Positions 49,522-57,253 of a stretch of DNA of 64,000 bases are shown piece by piece. The DNA is from JAGHKQ01 sp041920565 (GTDB taxonomy: Bacteria > Bacillota > Bacilli > Bacillales > Bacillaceae_G): assembly GCA_041920565.1 (NCBI GenBank), contig JBHGXS010000047.1:62001-126000 (forward strand), read 5' to 3'. The position numbers and the translations under genes are program-made. The notes below the pieces were generated by a model. The model was not told the DNA's origin, searched no databases, and saw only the letters and a program-made list of their open reading frames with translations. Each line of letters starts with the position of its first letter. Positions within the stretch are counted from its first letter, which is position 1.

Positions 49522-50295
49522 ATGGATAAAACTAAAGAAATAGTGTCAGCACTAATAACTGCCCACAAATATAAAAAACAGCTTTCTTTTATAGACACGG
49601 AGAGTGTTTCTACAGAAGAATTTTTTTATGATGTCCAAAATGAATTTATTCAGAGAAGGATCGAGGATAATCATGATAATGTCAAAGGTTATAAGATCAG
49701 TTTAACCAATAAAGGTCTTCAAAACATTTTTCACACAAACTCTCCTGTATATGGGACATTAACGGATAAGGCTGTGGTACGAGGCGGTGTTGTAAATAGA
49801 AAAGAATTTTTTGACCCGTTATTGGAAACGGAGTTAATGTTTATTATTACAGAGGACATTTCAACATTTGCTGATCCATCAGAAATTATCGAAAAGGCAA
49901 TAATTGCTCCGGGTCTTGAAATACCTGATAGCCGCATAAAAAATTGGTACCCGAAGATATCCATTGGCGAGTTGATAATGGATAACGCGGTTACAGGTAA
50001 AATAGTAGTTGGTAACCCCAAAAAAATAAGCTCAGATATTAAGTTAGATGACATATCTGTCACGCTCTATCTGAACGATGAAAAAGTAGCCCATGGACAA
50101 TCTGACTTTGTTTTAGATAATCCTTTAAATGCTGTCGTATGGCTTAATAATATGTTATCTAAACAGGGGAAAAGTCTTAGGGAGGGAATGATTATTTCAT
50201 CAGGGACATTTATTAAACCAATTCCATTAACAATTGGCACTTATCGTGCAGTTTTTGATTACTTTGGTGAAGTAAAGCTTGATGTTTATGAGTAA
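49522..50295 (+). CDS. 2-keto-4-pentenoate hydratase family protein (MhpD/XylJ-like)
   Basis: 257 residues, fumarylacetoacetate-hydrolase-like fold. Features: VKGYKISLTNKGLQ, PVYGTLTDK, ELMFIITEDIS, APGLEIPDSRIKNW, VAHGQSDFVLDNPLNAVVWL, which fits 2-hydroxypenta-2,4-dienoate hydratases of meta-cleavage pathways. The ATG 49522 follows AAAGGGTG; the frame extends 21 codons upstream to a site-less ATG. It stands alone: no aldolase, dehydrogenase or dioxygenase gene nearby. AT-rich composition and the recombinase fragment suggest acquisition. Actual substrate unknown. Confidence 0.8.
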   Translation: MDKTKEIVSALITAHKYKKQLSFIDTESVSTEEFFYDVQNEFIQRRIEDNHDNVKGYKISLTNKGLQNIFHTNSPVYGTLTDKAVVRGGVVNRKEFFDPLLETELMFIITEDISTFADPSEIIEKAIIAPGLEIPDSRIKNWYPKISIGELIMDNAVTGKIVVGNPKKISSDIKLDDISVTLYLNDEKVAHGQSDFVLDNPLNAVVWLNNMLSKQGKSLREGMIISSGTFIKPIPLTIGTYRAVFDYFGEVKLDVYE

Positions 50296-50405
50296 ACTCG
50301 TTGTTTAGAAACAGAATGAAGTGCTAACGAGCGGAAGAAATATTTTGAAATCCGGCCGGAATAGGAATTCTTAAGGTTCAGTTGCTGGACAACCAGTAAC
50401 AAAGA

Positions 50406-50437
50406 AAAACGCCTCTGCAGCTTAGAGGCGTTTTTTT
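50406..50437. terminator. Bidirectional terminator
   Basis: 11-bp stem AAAACGCCTCT / AGAGGCGTTTT (50406-50416 with 50424-50434) then TTT; lies between the hydratase gene and convergent brnQ. Confidence 0.85.
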
Positions 50438-50453
50438 ATGCATTATTTATGAC

Positions 50454-51836
50454 TTAGGAAGTTTTTCTACGTACTTCATCATGAGAATAAGGATTAGATA
50501 TATCAGCTGCATCAGGGACATTTTTCATTCGTGCTAAACTGATGCCATATCCTAATAAACCTCCGATAATTGCCGGTATGAGCCACCCCAGGCCTGCATG
50601 ATATAAAGGTAAGATACGAGACAATACAGCATTTACAGTTTCAATTGGAAGATCGGCCGCATTTAGTCCATCAAATAAGCTGACAGTAAAAGTCAACAAC
50701 AAACTTCCTTGATATACTTCTGCTCTTCCTTTAAACAATGAGTGTAAAAAGGTCAGGAAAATCAGTATAATCGCTAAAGGATATATGGCTGTCAGTACGG
50801 GCACAGATATTGCGATTAGTTCTGTTAAACCAAGATTGGCGATCACAGCACTAAAAACGGATAGGACGACAGCCAGTGTTTTGTATGAAATTTTCGGAAA
50901 TACTTTATGAAAGTAGGCTGAACTAGCAGTGACAAGCCCGACACTAGTTGTTAGGCAAGCCACAGTAATCATTAATCCCAAGAATAAATTTCCTAAAGAG
51001 CTGAAATAATAATTTGCTACGTTGGATAAAACTTCTCCGCCATTATCTAAGTGCCCAAGTTTAGAAACACTGGAAGCCCCCATGTACGAAAGCGAAGTAT
51101 AAACAGTAACTAATATGACAACTGCAATAGCAGCTGCTTTTGCACAAGCTTTGACAATTTCTTTTTTATCGTTAATTCCTTTTTCTTTAATGGAATTGAT
51201 AATAATAATACCAAATACGAAAGCAGCAAGTGTATCCATCGTCAAATAACCTTGTTGAAATCCTTTGAAAAAGGCGTTATGCATATATTCTTGCGCAGGC
51301 GCTTGAATAGGACCAATAGGATGTATAAAAGCCGCAGCGACCAGAATTCCAATAAACGTTAGTTTAAGTGGAGTTAAAATTTTTCCTACAATATCAACAA
51401 TTTTGGAAGGATTCAACGAAAGTGCACAAGTAATACTGAAGAAAATGATTGTGAAAATCAGTAAAGGCAAATGGCCGCTATTTTCTGGTAAGAACGGTTT
51501 AACACCAATTTCAAAGGAAACGCTTCCAGATCTAGGTAAAGCGAAAAGCGGGCCAATTGCTAAATAAAGAACAAAACTATAAACCGCACTGAACCACGGA
51601 TGTACACGGTTTGCCATTGATTGTAAATCATCGCTTCCGGAAAACCCTAAGGCCAATACGCCAAGTATTGGTATACCAACCCCTGTAATTAAAAAGCCGG
51701 CAGTTGCAATCCAAACATTACTTCCTGCTGTCTGACCTAGCATAGCCGGGAAAATTAAATTGCCTGCCCCAAAGAAAAGAGCAAACAGCATGAGACCAAT
51801 TGCGAGAGTATGTGAAGCTTGTCCTTTGTTTGACAT
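50454..51836 (-). CDS. brnQ: Branched-chain amino acid:cation symporter, LIVCS family
   Basis: 460 residues with about 12 transmembrane segments; N-terminal LFALFFGAGNLIFPAMLGQTAG and FALPRSGSVSFEIGV are family hallmarks. It imports Leu, Ile and Val with Na+ or H+. RBS GGAGGTTTTAC. Monocistronic. This supplies the substrates of the BFMB complex at the start of the window, though the genes are 48 kb apart. Confidence 0.93.
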   Translation of the reverse strand: MSNKGQASHTLAIGLMLFALFFGAGNLIFPAMLGQTAGSNVWIATAGFLITGVGIPILGVLALGFSGSDDLQSMANRVHPWFSAVYSFVLYLAIGPLFALPRSGSVSFEIGVKPFLPENSGHLPLLIFTIIFFSITCALSLNPSKIVDIVGKILTPLKLTFIGILVAAAFIHPIGPIQAPAQEYMHNAFFKGFQQGYLTMDTLAAFVFGIIIINSIKEKGINDKKEIVKACAKAAAIAVVILVTVYTSLSYMGASSVSKLGHLDNGGEVLSNVANYYFSSLGNLFLGLMITVACLTTSVGLVTASSAYFHKVFPKISYKTLAVVLSVFSAVIANLGLTELIAISVPVLTAIYPLAIILIFLTFLHSLFKGRAEVYQGSLLLTFTVSLFDGLNAADLPIETVNAVLSRILPLYHAGLGWLIPAIIGGLLGYGISLARMKNVPDAADISNPYSHDEVRRKTS

Positions 51837-52168
51837 GTAAAACCTCCGAAGAAAAAATATTTTGAATTTTAATACTTGAAAGCGTTTTTTTTGCCGGATT
51901 CATTAAGATGATAACAAAAATAAATAACTATTCAAGAGAAATGATAATTGTTATTTTATTCTAATTTATTTTAATTTTTAGATAAATATAATAATTAGGA
52001 AAGCAATTTCGTATATTTCAGACAATCTTGTGCAGATTCTTAATTAAGCTAAAAATAGAGATACGTATTACATTTTGATAAAAAAACAGTTACAAGTTTG
52101 CTGGGGATGCATTTTCCGCCATCTAATCGAGCATAGTAGCATTAGACAACACATCAGGAGGAAAGGGT
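51837..52168. promoter_or_regulatory. Divergent intergenic region between brnQ and a repeat-protein gene
   Basis: 332 AT-rich bases without a gene. TGATAATTGTTATTT (51942-51956) resembles a Fur/PerR-type 7-1-7 box at about 12 of 15 positions. GGAGGAAAGGG precedes the 52169 ATG. No clear promoter pair or CodY box was found. Confidence 0.3.
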
Positions 52169-52618
52169 ATGCAGAAGTATGTCTTAGCTGCTATGACGAC
52201 ATTGATTTTATTTAAAGCGTTGAGCTGTGATCCTGCAAAAGCGGAAACAGAGCCTGAACCGAAGCAACTGCAACTGCGGATTGAGCAGCATTATCGTCAA
52301 AAGGCGGATCAGCTTGGCATCCAAACGGAGGGCAAGGATTTAAAAGAGGTTTGCAAAGAGCTTCACATCGTAAAGGAACAGAAGCGTGAGGAACACATCA
52401 TGCAAGAAGCGCAGAAATTCCACGTACAAACTGAGGGGAAATCGTTAAAAGCTGTGGCTGAAGAAGTGCGGGAATCTAAGGGAAAGCAGCAATATGTCAG
52501 TGAAACGGCACAGCGGTTAGGAATTCATGCGCGAGGAAAAACAACGAGACGGCTTTTAGAAGAAATTCAAGACTGGAAAAAGAAAGCCGGCAAAACTGAA
52601 AAACGCGGCCGGAAATGA
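52169..52618 (+). CDS. Secreted protein with three LGIxTxGK repeats
   Basis: 149 residues. Signal peptide ending near PAKAET, followed by three units with the core [LF]-[GH]-[IV]-x-[TA]-x-GK: ADQLGIQTEGKDLKEV, AQKFHVQTEGKSLKAV and AQRLGIHARGKTTRRL, separated by charged helices. The same repeat builds the 171-residue protein at 42389, so these are paralogues. A Cys in ALSCD is close to, but not a canonical, lipobox. Strong RBS CAGGAGGAAAGG, own terminator. Function unknown; very basic C-terminus. Confidence 0.72.
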   Translation: MQKYVLAAMTTLILFKALSCDPAKAETEPEPKQLQLRIEQHYRQKADQLGIQTEGKDLKEVCKELHIVKEQKREEHIMQEAQKFHVQTEGKSLKAVAEEVRESKGKQQYVSETAQRLGIHARGKTTRRLLEEIQDWKKKAGKTEKRGRK

Positions 52619-52629
52619 CCGCGTTTTAT
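52600..52629 (+). terminator. Intrinsic terminator after the second repeat-protein gene
   Basis: 9-bp stem AAAACGCGG / CCGCGTTTT (52600-52608 with 52619-52627); the 5' arm is within the last codons. Confidence 0.8.
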
Positions 52630-52655
52630 CATGAATTTGTAATGAAAGAAGATTC

Positions 52656-53117
52656 TTATTGAAATTGGCGGTTTAAGTTTGCCATTTCAATTGCGGCTGT
52701 TGCTGCTTCCCAGCCTTTGTTTCCGGCTTTTGTCCCCGCGCGTTCGATAGCTTGTTCAATCGTTTCTGTCGTTAATACGCCGAAAATAACCGGAACTTCC
52801 GTTGTTAATGAGATGGAAGCCACTCCTTTTGCCACTTCATTGCACACGTAATCGTAGTGGGTAGTTGCTCCGCGAATAACGGTTCCCAAGGTAATTACAG
52901 CATCGTATTTTCCGCTTGCAGCCATTTTCTTTGCCACAAGAGGAATTTCAAATGCGCCCGGCACCCATGCTGTATCAATATCTTCTTCTGCTACACCGTG
53001 ACGCTTCAGTCCGTCTAAAGCTCCGTCTAACAATTTGCTTGTGATAAATTCGTTAAAACGACCTACTACAATCCCTATTTTTAATCCTGTACCAACTAAA
53101 TGTCCCTCAAATATCAT
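52656..53117 (-). CDS. ribH: 6,7-dimethyl-8-ribityllumazine synthase
   Basis: 153 residues. Family blocks: VVGRFNEFITSKLLDGAL, AWVPGAFEIPLVA, LGTVIRGATTHYDYVCNEVA, PVIFGVLTTETIEQA and ERAGTKAGNKGWEAA. It condenses the ribityl pyrimidine with dihydroxybutanone phosphate and assembles as an icosahedral shell in Bacillus. It is 15 bp after ribBA and last in the operon. Confidence 0.95.
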   Translation of the reverse strand: MIFEGHLVGTGLKIGIVVGRFNEFITSKLLDGALDGLKRHGVAEEDIDTAWVPGAFEIPLVAKKMAASGKYDAVITLGTVIRGATTHYDYVCNEVAKGVASISLTTEVPVIFGVLTTETIEQAIERAGTKAGNKGWEAATAAIEMANLNRQFQ

Positions 53118-53132
53118 ATCATTTCTCTCCTT

Positions 53133-54326
53133 TTATAAATGTAATAAATGACCTAATTTTTCATATTTCGTTTGTAAATATTGAGCATTTTCCTTATGTG
53201 CGGGCATTTGCAGCGGAACCCGGTCCACTACTTCCAAATCATAGCCCTGTAATCCGGCAATTTTACGCGGATTGTTCGTAAGCAATCGCAGCTTGCGAAT
53301 CCCTAAATTCCGTAAAATTTGAGCACCGATGCCGTAGTCGCGCAGGTCGGCTGCAAAACCGAGCTTATGATTTGCTTCTACCGTATCGTATCCTTCTTCC
53401 TGCAGTTTATAGGCCTTCAATTTGTTTAAGAGTCCGATGCCCCGGCCTTCTTGGCGCATATAGAGGAGAACGCCGCTTCCCGCTTCTTCGATTTGTGCCA
53501 ACGCAGCATGAAGCTGCGGTCCGCAATCGCAGCGGAAGGAGCCAAATACATCGCCTGTCAAGCATTCCGAATGAACGCGTACGAGAGTCGGCTCATCGGG
53601 ATTGATTTTTCCTTTTATGAGGGCAATATGTTCTTTCCCGTCAAGAGAGTTGGAATAACCAACGGTACGAAATGTGCCGAATTGGGTTGGCAATGTAATT
53701 TCCACTTCGCGTTTTACTAATGTTTCATGCTGGCGGCGATAATGGATTAAGTCTTGAATCGTAATCATTTTTACGTCAAATTGATTTGCGATTTCTTGTA
53801 AGTCGGGCACACGAGCCATCGTGCCGTCTTCTTTAATGATCTCGCATATCACGCCTGCCGGTTTGGCGTTGCATAAACGCGCCAAGTCAACTGCGGCTTC
53901 CGTATGTCCGGCACGGCGAAGAACACCGCCTTCTTTTGCAATCAGCGGGAAAATATGTCCCGGACGTTTGAAATCACTTGGTTTAGAAGCCGGATTTAAC
54001 ATTTCTAAAATAGTGGCTGCACGTTCAAAAGCACTGATTCCCGTTGTTGTAGAGACGTGGTCGATGCTTACGGTAAAAGCTGTGCCGTGTGTGTCCGTAT
54101 TGTGTGCCACCATCGGCTCTAATTGCAGTTGTTTTGCATATTCTTCTGTAATAGGAACGCAAACGAGACCGCGGCCGTGCGTGATCATAAAGTTTATCGT
54201 TTCCGCCGTAATAGTTTCTGCGAGAGCAACGAAATCGCCTTCGTTTTCTCTGTCTTCATCGTCGCATACGATAACGACCTTTCCGTTTTTTAAATCTTCG
54301 AGAGCTTCTTCGATTGTGTGGAACAT
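53133..54326 (-). CDS. ribBA: Bifunctional 3,4-dihydroxy-2-butanone-4-phosphate synthase / GTP cyclohydrolase II
   Basis: 397 residues. N-terminal RibB domain (1 to about 200): VCDDEDRENEGDF, THGRGLVCVP, RRAGHTEAAVDLA. C-terminal RibA domain with zinc-binding cysteines in SECLTGDVFGSFRCDCGPQL and substrate loop RQEGRGIGLLNK. It provides both branches of riboflavin synthesis. It is 12 bp after ribE and 15 bp before ribH. Confidence 0.95.
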   Translation of the reverse strand: MFHTIEEALEDLKNGKVVIVCDDEDRENEGDFVALAETITAETINFMITHGRGLVCVPITEEYAKQLQLEPMVAHNTDTHGTAFTVSIDHVSTTTGISAFERAATILEMLNPASKPSDFKRPGHIFPLIAKEGGVLRRAGHTEAAVDLARLCNAKPAGVICEIIKEDGTMARVPDLQEIANQFDVKMITIQDLIHYRRQHETLVKREVEITLPTQFGTFRTVGYSNSLDGKEHIALIKGKINPDEPTLVRVHSECLTGDVFGSFRCDCGPQLHAALAQIEEAGSGVLLYMRQEGRGIGLLNKLKAYKLQEEGYDTVEANHKLGFAADLRDYGIGAQILRNLGIRKLRLLTNNPRKIAGLQGYDLEVVDRVPLQMPAHKENAQYLQTKYEKLGHLLHL

Positions 54327-54338
54327 AGCATTTCCTCC

Positions 54339-54977
54339 TTACATGAATCCATGTTCTTTTAAAAATCCTTCTGTAATGTTAGATGAGCGTTGTTTTTTGA
54401 CAAAGTGTTCAATGTATTTTCCGACCATGTCACATTCGATATTGACGAGATCACCTGGTTTTTTCTGCCCGATAACAGAGCCGTCCATTGTGTGCGGGAT
54501 TAAGGAAATCGTAATGGACGTTTCGTCTACCCCGAATATCGTTAAACTCGTGCCATCAACTGCTATGGAGCCCTTATAAATGCAATAATGCAACAAGGAT
54601 TTCGGAAGCTGGATTTTATAATAAACTGCGTTATGGCTTTGTTTTTTTTCAATAATTGTGCCAACGCCGTCTACATGCCCAGAGACGAAATGACCGCCGA
54701 ATCTCCCGTTCGCGCTCATAGCACGTTCTAAATTGACGGATGAGCCTTGTTTTAATGATTGCAAAGAAGTTGCTTTTACTGTTTCCGGCATGACATCCAC
54801 CGTAAAGGAGCTGTTTGTAAAAGAAGTTACTGTTAAACAAACTCCGTTTACAGCGATGCTGTCGCCAAGATGAACGTCAGTGAGGATCGTCTTGGCGGCG
54901 ATTTGCAGTACAATGGCTTGCCCGGTTTGTCGGATGCGTTCAATTGTGCCGATTTCTTCAATAATTCCTGTAAACAC
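54339..54977 (-). CDS. ribE: Riboflavin synthase alpha subunit
   Basis: 212 residues, GTG start. Two tandem lumazine-binding repeats: MFTGIIEEIGTI with GDSIAVNGVCLTVTSF, and GRFGGHFVSGHVDGVGTI with GSIAVDGTSLTIFGV. It dismutates lumazine to riboflavin. AAGGAG in the last codons of the ribD remnant is its ribosome binding site, and only 3 bases separate that stop from the GTG, so the two are coupled. Confidence 0.95.
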   Translation of the reverse strand: MFTGIIEEIGTIERIRQTGQAIVLQIAAKTILTDVHLGDSIAVNGVCLTVTSFTNSSFTVDVMPETVKATSLQSLKQGSSVNLERAMSANGRFGGHFVSGHVDGVGTIIEKKQSHNAVYYKIQLPKSLLHYCIYKGSIAVDGTSLTIFGVDETSITISLIPHTMDGSVIGQKKPGDLVNIECDMVGKYIEHFVKKQRSSNITEGFLKEHGFM

Positions 54978-54980
54978 GAA

Positions 54981-55148
54981 TTACACTCCTTTCGGGACGG
55001 AGACGATGGTTATATCATCGTCGATACACTCTATTTTTGGGATTTTAAGAACGGAACATTCCTGCAGGGAAGAAAAGCTGTTTCCTCTAAAACCTGTTGT
55101 TTTGCTTGTCAACTTAAGTGCGAGCTTCCTACACTCATTGTTTGTCAT
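54981..55148 (-). pseudogene. ribD: 55-codon remnant of ribD at the head of the rib operon
   Basis: ATG 55148 has GAGAGGTG upstream; stop TAA 54983-54981. The first part, MTNNECRKLALKLTSKTTG, resembles the N-terminus of RibD (deaminase/reductase, normally about 360 residues). The last part, IECIDDDITIVSVPKGV, looks like a RibD C-terminus. The deaminase zinc motif and the reductase domain are missing, which suggests a large internal deletion that kept the frame. It is still translatable and supplies the ribE RBS. Enzyme function must come from elsewhere, or the strain is a riboflavin auxotroph. Confidence 0.55.
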
Positions 55149-55171
55149 CTTTTCACCTCTCCAAATAAACT

Positions 55172-55201
55172 AAAAACCCCAAGGAAATTCTTCCTTGGGG
55201 C
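55172..55201 (-). terminator. Riboswitch expression-platform terminator
   Basis: On the minus strand CCCCAAGGA / TCCTTGGGG (55200-55192 with 55185-55177) then TTTTTA. It ends 25 bases before the ribD-remnant ATG. Confidence 0.85.
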
Positions 55202-55367
55202 TGGGAGATGTGTTTCAGCAGTAAATACATGGATACGCAGGCATAGTGAAATAACACTAATAAAAGTGAATTTTTTATTAGGGTATAACGAAATAAGCAT
55301 ACCGAAAATTAATTTTTTTGCGGTACACTATGGGCAGACGTATCCCGTATGCATTTAGTAGAAACCT

Positions 55368-55512
55368 CATCCTTCTCCCATCCAGACTATACTGTCGGTT
55401 CTAGATTCGCACTAGATCCACCGTTTGCATATGCAAACGGGTCACGGACTTAGAATTGCTTCATCACCGCCGGTTGGGACTTTCACCCGACCCCGAAGGA
55501 TATTGTTCTGTT
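55368..55512 (-). ncRNA. FMN riboswitch (RFN element)
   Basis: Minus strand carries the conserved RFN blocks: TCCTTCGGGGTCGGGTGAAA, CCCAACCGGCGGTGATG, AGTCCGTGACCC, an extended variable stem TTTGCATATGCAAA, GAACCGACAGTATAGTCTGG and ATGGGAGAAGGATGAGG. FMN binding would favour the terminator at 55172-55201 and reduce rib expression. Confidence 0.96.
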
Positions 55513-55541
55513 TTTTAAGCAATACCGGTTAAATTGATTTT

Positions 55542-55570
55542 ATTATAGCACAAAAAAGATAAAATGACAG
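55542..55570 (-). promoter_or_regulatory. Promoter of the rib operon
   Basis: Minus-strand CTGTCA (55570-55565), 17-bp spacer, TATAAT (55547-55542) with TGC extension. It lies about 30 bases before the RFN element. Confidence 0.7.
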
Positions 55571-55639
55571 AAAAATGTACTTAATTTTTTGCAGACAAAG
55601 CGTATAATAGGATTTACGCGAAGGAAGGGAGAGGAAAAT

Positions 55640-55762
55640 ATGGGATTACAGTGGTATGAAACATTTGTGCAGAAAAAAGGCGACTATGTAAAAGATTGGA
55701 ATTCTGTAATCGAGAGTGTTTCCGGAGAAGCAGGTACAATTGATAGAACAATATACGACTGA
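55640..55762 (+). CDS. 40-residue protein of unknown function
   Basis: ATG 55640 is preceded by GAAGGAAGGGAGAGG; TATAAT lies at 55603-55608 and a terminator at 55805. The peptide begins MGLQWYETFVQKKGDYVKDW and ends IDRTIYD; it is polar, with no membrane helix. It overlaps no other gene. No family recognised; RBS, promoter-like box and terminator support expression. Confidence 0.5.
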   Translation: MGLQWYETFVQKKGDYVKDWNSVIESVSGEAGTIDRTIYD

Positions 55763-55804
55763 TAAGGGGCTGCATTACCCGCACCGCTATATCTAGAAAG
55801 CAAA

Positions 55805-55832
55805 AAAAGCATAGAAAGACTATGCTTTTATA
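55805..55832. terminator. Bidirectional terminator
   Basis: 10-bp stem AAAAGCATAG / CTATGCTTTT (55805-55814 with 55820-55829) with A run and T run flanks. It serves the 40-codon gene and crcB2. Confidence 0.85.
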
Positions 55833-56178
55833 CAAGCAACATACCCAAATAGGCAAACGGAATGCCCAAGACAACTGTAGAAATGACGTACCATGCTGCT
55901 TTTTTGTATTCTTTTTTCTCAAGCAATCCGATTGTTTCCAATCCAAACGTAGAAAACGTAGTGTAAGCTCCTAAAAAGCCGGCGGCAAACAATAAATAAA
56001 GGGTATTATTTAGCTGCCCGTTTGCATAAAGTTTGGCAACATACCCCAGTAAAAAGGCGCCTGTTATATTGATGAGTTCCGTTGCAAGCGGAAATGTCTT
56101 CACTTTAGAGCCAATCCGTTTGCTAAGAAGAAACCTTGTGAGTGCCCCAAGCGCTCCGCCAATTCCTACAAAGATCAT
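55828..56178 (-). CDS. crcB2: Fluoride channel CrcB/Fluc, second subunit
   Basis: 116 residues, four transmembrane segments. FVGIGGALGALTRFLLS, LINITGAFLLGYV, and the pore motif GAYTTFSTFGLETIGLLE are conserved. Dual-topology Fluc proteins act as dimers; the paired genes here would form a heterodimer. Its ATG overlaps the crcB1 stop by 4 bp. Confidence 0.93.
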   Translation of the reverse strand: MIFVGIGGALGALTRFLLSKRIGSKVKTFPLATELINITGAFLLGYVAKLYANGQLNNTLYLLFAAGFLGAYTTFSTFGLETIGLLEKKEYKKAAWYVISTVVLGIPFAYLGMLLV

Positions 56179-56561
56179 CTCATACCCTCCTTCACAGGAA
56201 AAGCGGCAAGGCGTGCTCCTGCAAGCGAAAGTCCGATCCCGAGAACTACGCTTAACAGGACATAAGTTGCGGCTATCATAATTTTACCTGCCTGCATTAA
56301 CCGAACAGTTTCCACAGAAAAAGTGGAAAACGTCGTAAAAGCACCTGTAAAACCTGTTCCTATTCCTGTTCGAACGTAAGACGGTACATGCCATTTTGTA
56401 TTGGTTTTTGTGAAAAACCATCCCAAAAATAAACAGCCAATCAAATTAATTAAGAACGTAGCCAATGGAAAGCTTCCTTCTTCTGCCGGAATCGCTTGTC
56501 CGATACTGTAACGGGCAACAGCACCGAAAAAACCCCCTAAGGTTATTGCGATAAAATCCAT
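56175..56561 (-). CDS. crcB1: Fluoride channel CrcB/Fluc, first subunit
   Basis: 128 residues, four transmembrane segments. ITLGGFFGAVARYSIGQ, FLINLIGCLFLGWF and GFTGAFTTFSTFSVETVRL are visible. It exports fluoride together with CrcB2. Start: ATG 56561 with TGGAGG 8 bases upstream; the frame extends 11 codons further without a site. No fluoride riboswitch was recognised upstream. Confidence 0.93.
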   Translation of the reverse strand: MDFIAITLGGFFGAVARYSIGQAIPAEEGSFPLATFLINLIGCLFLGWFFTKTNTKWHVPSYVRTGIGTGFTGAFTTFSTFSVETVRLMQAGKIMIAATYVLLSVVLGIGLSLAGARLAAFPVKEGMR

Positions 56562-56581
56562 AGTATATTCCTCCATGAGAA

Positions 56582-56604
56582 AAAAACAATTCAAAATGAA
56601 TTGG
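56582..56604 (-). terminator. Short terminator after the CDGSH gene
   Basis: Minus-strand CAATTC / GAATTG stem (56603-56598 with 56592-56587) followed by TTTTTTT. The short stem makes it weak. Confidence 0.6.
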
Positions 56605-56605
56605 T

Positions 56606-56821
56606 TTACTCTGCTTCTGCCGGCTTTGGCGCTCTTACAACAGACTCGAATTTGCCTTTATGAGCACCGCTGCAATACGGCATGTTTGTTGATAACCCGC
56701 AGCGGCAAAGGGAGAATGCCGGTTTTGCCGGAAATACATTACCCTCTGCATCGATCAATTCCACGTCCCCTGTTACGCGGAATGAACCGTTGTCGTTCAC
56801 CTTGATTTGCACTTTTGACAT
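56606..56821 (-). CDS. CDGSH-type iron-sulphur protein
   Basis: 71 residues. The [2Fe-2S] ligand motif CRCGLSTNMPYCSGAH (Cys-X-Cys-X2-Ser-X3-Pro-X-Cys-X2-Gly-X-His) is complete. Start: ATG 56821 with AGGAGGGG upstream; the frame continues 23 codons without a site. Small bacterial CDGSH proteins have redox or cluster-transfer roles that are not settled. It lies upstream of crcB1 on the same strand with a weak terminator between. Confidence 0.88.
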   Translation of the reverse strand: MSKVQIKVNDNGSFRVTGDVELIDAEGNVFPAKPAFSLCRCGLSTNMPYCSGAHKGKFESVVRAPKPAEAE

Positions 56822-56978
56822 ATGTACCCCTCCTGTACCAGTCTCACGTTTAATAATATAGTTAATTGCAGCAGTTTTCAATGCTGCCATGTTGAGAAAT
56901 GGTTGTATTTATGTAAAGCTAAAATGGTATAATGAAAAGACGACAAAGAATAGTACATAAAATTAGGTGAGAAGAAAC

Positions 56979-57221
56979 ATGAACAAAAAACTGAAATCAT
57001 TAAAAAATATTGCACAGGACCGCACTTGGGTATCGTTTTTAAATAATAATCATCCGTACAGTCTTCTTCATTGGTCAATTGCAGGAACGAATCAAGAAGC
57101 AAAGGACGTATGGCTGCTTCAAGATGAAGTTACCTTTCAAACAATGGAGTTTCCTACAATTGATGCAGCTGTTCAATGGATTGATGAAAATATGAAGGAT
57201 GTAACTGATTTATTAGGGTAA
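56979..57221 (+). CDS. DUF2552-like small protein (YqkC type)
   Basis: 80 residues. KSLKNIAQDRTWVSFLNNNH and HWSIAGTNQEAKDVWLLQDE, with a closing VQWIDENMKDV, resemble YqkC of B. subtilis (DUF2552), encoded in the same chromosomal area. ATG 56979 follows AGGTGAGAAG. No membrane segment. Function unknown. Terminator follows. Confidence 0.7.
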   Translation: MNKKLKSLKNIAQDRTWVSFLNNNHPYSLLHWSIAGTNQEAKDVWLLQDEVTFQTMEFPTIDAAVQWIDENMKDVTDLLG

Positions 57222-57222
57222 G

Positions 57223-57253
57223 AAAAGCTCGCACAATGATGCGAGCTTTTACT
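57223..57253. terminator. Bidirectional terminator
   Basis: 11-bp stem AAAAGCTCGCA / TGCGAGCTTTT (57223-57233 with 57240-57250); convergent genes meet here. Confidence 0.88.

Noticed and set aside
53821..54579. Plus-strand ORF of 252 codons
   Set aside because: Exact antisense shadow of ribBA/ribE; composition is not protein-like and it has no RBS.
54870..55358. Plus-strand ORF of 162 codons
   Set aside because: It runs antisense to ribE, the ribD remnant and the rib leader; no RBS and no protein-like similarity.
56562..56600. Fluoride riboswitch upstream of crcB1
   Set aside because: Only about 45 bases lie between the CDGSH stop and the crcB1 start, and the crcB-motif core was not found.
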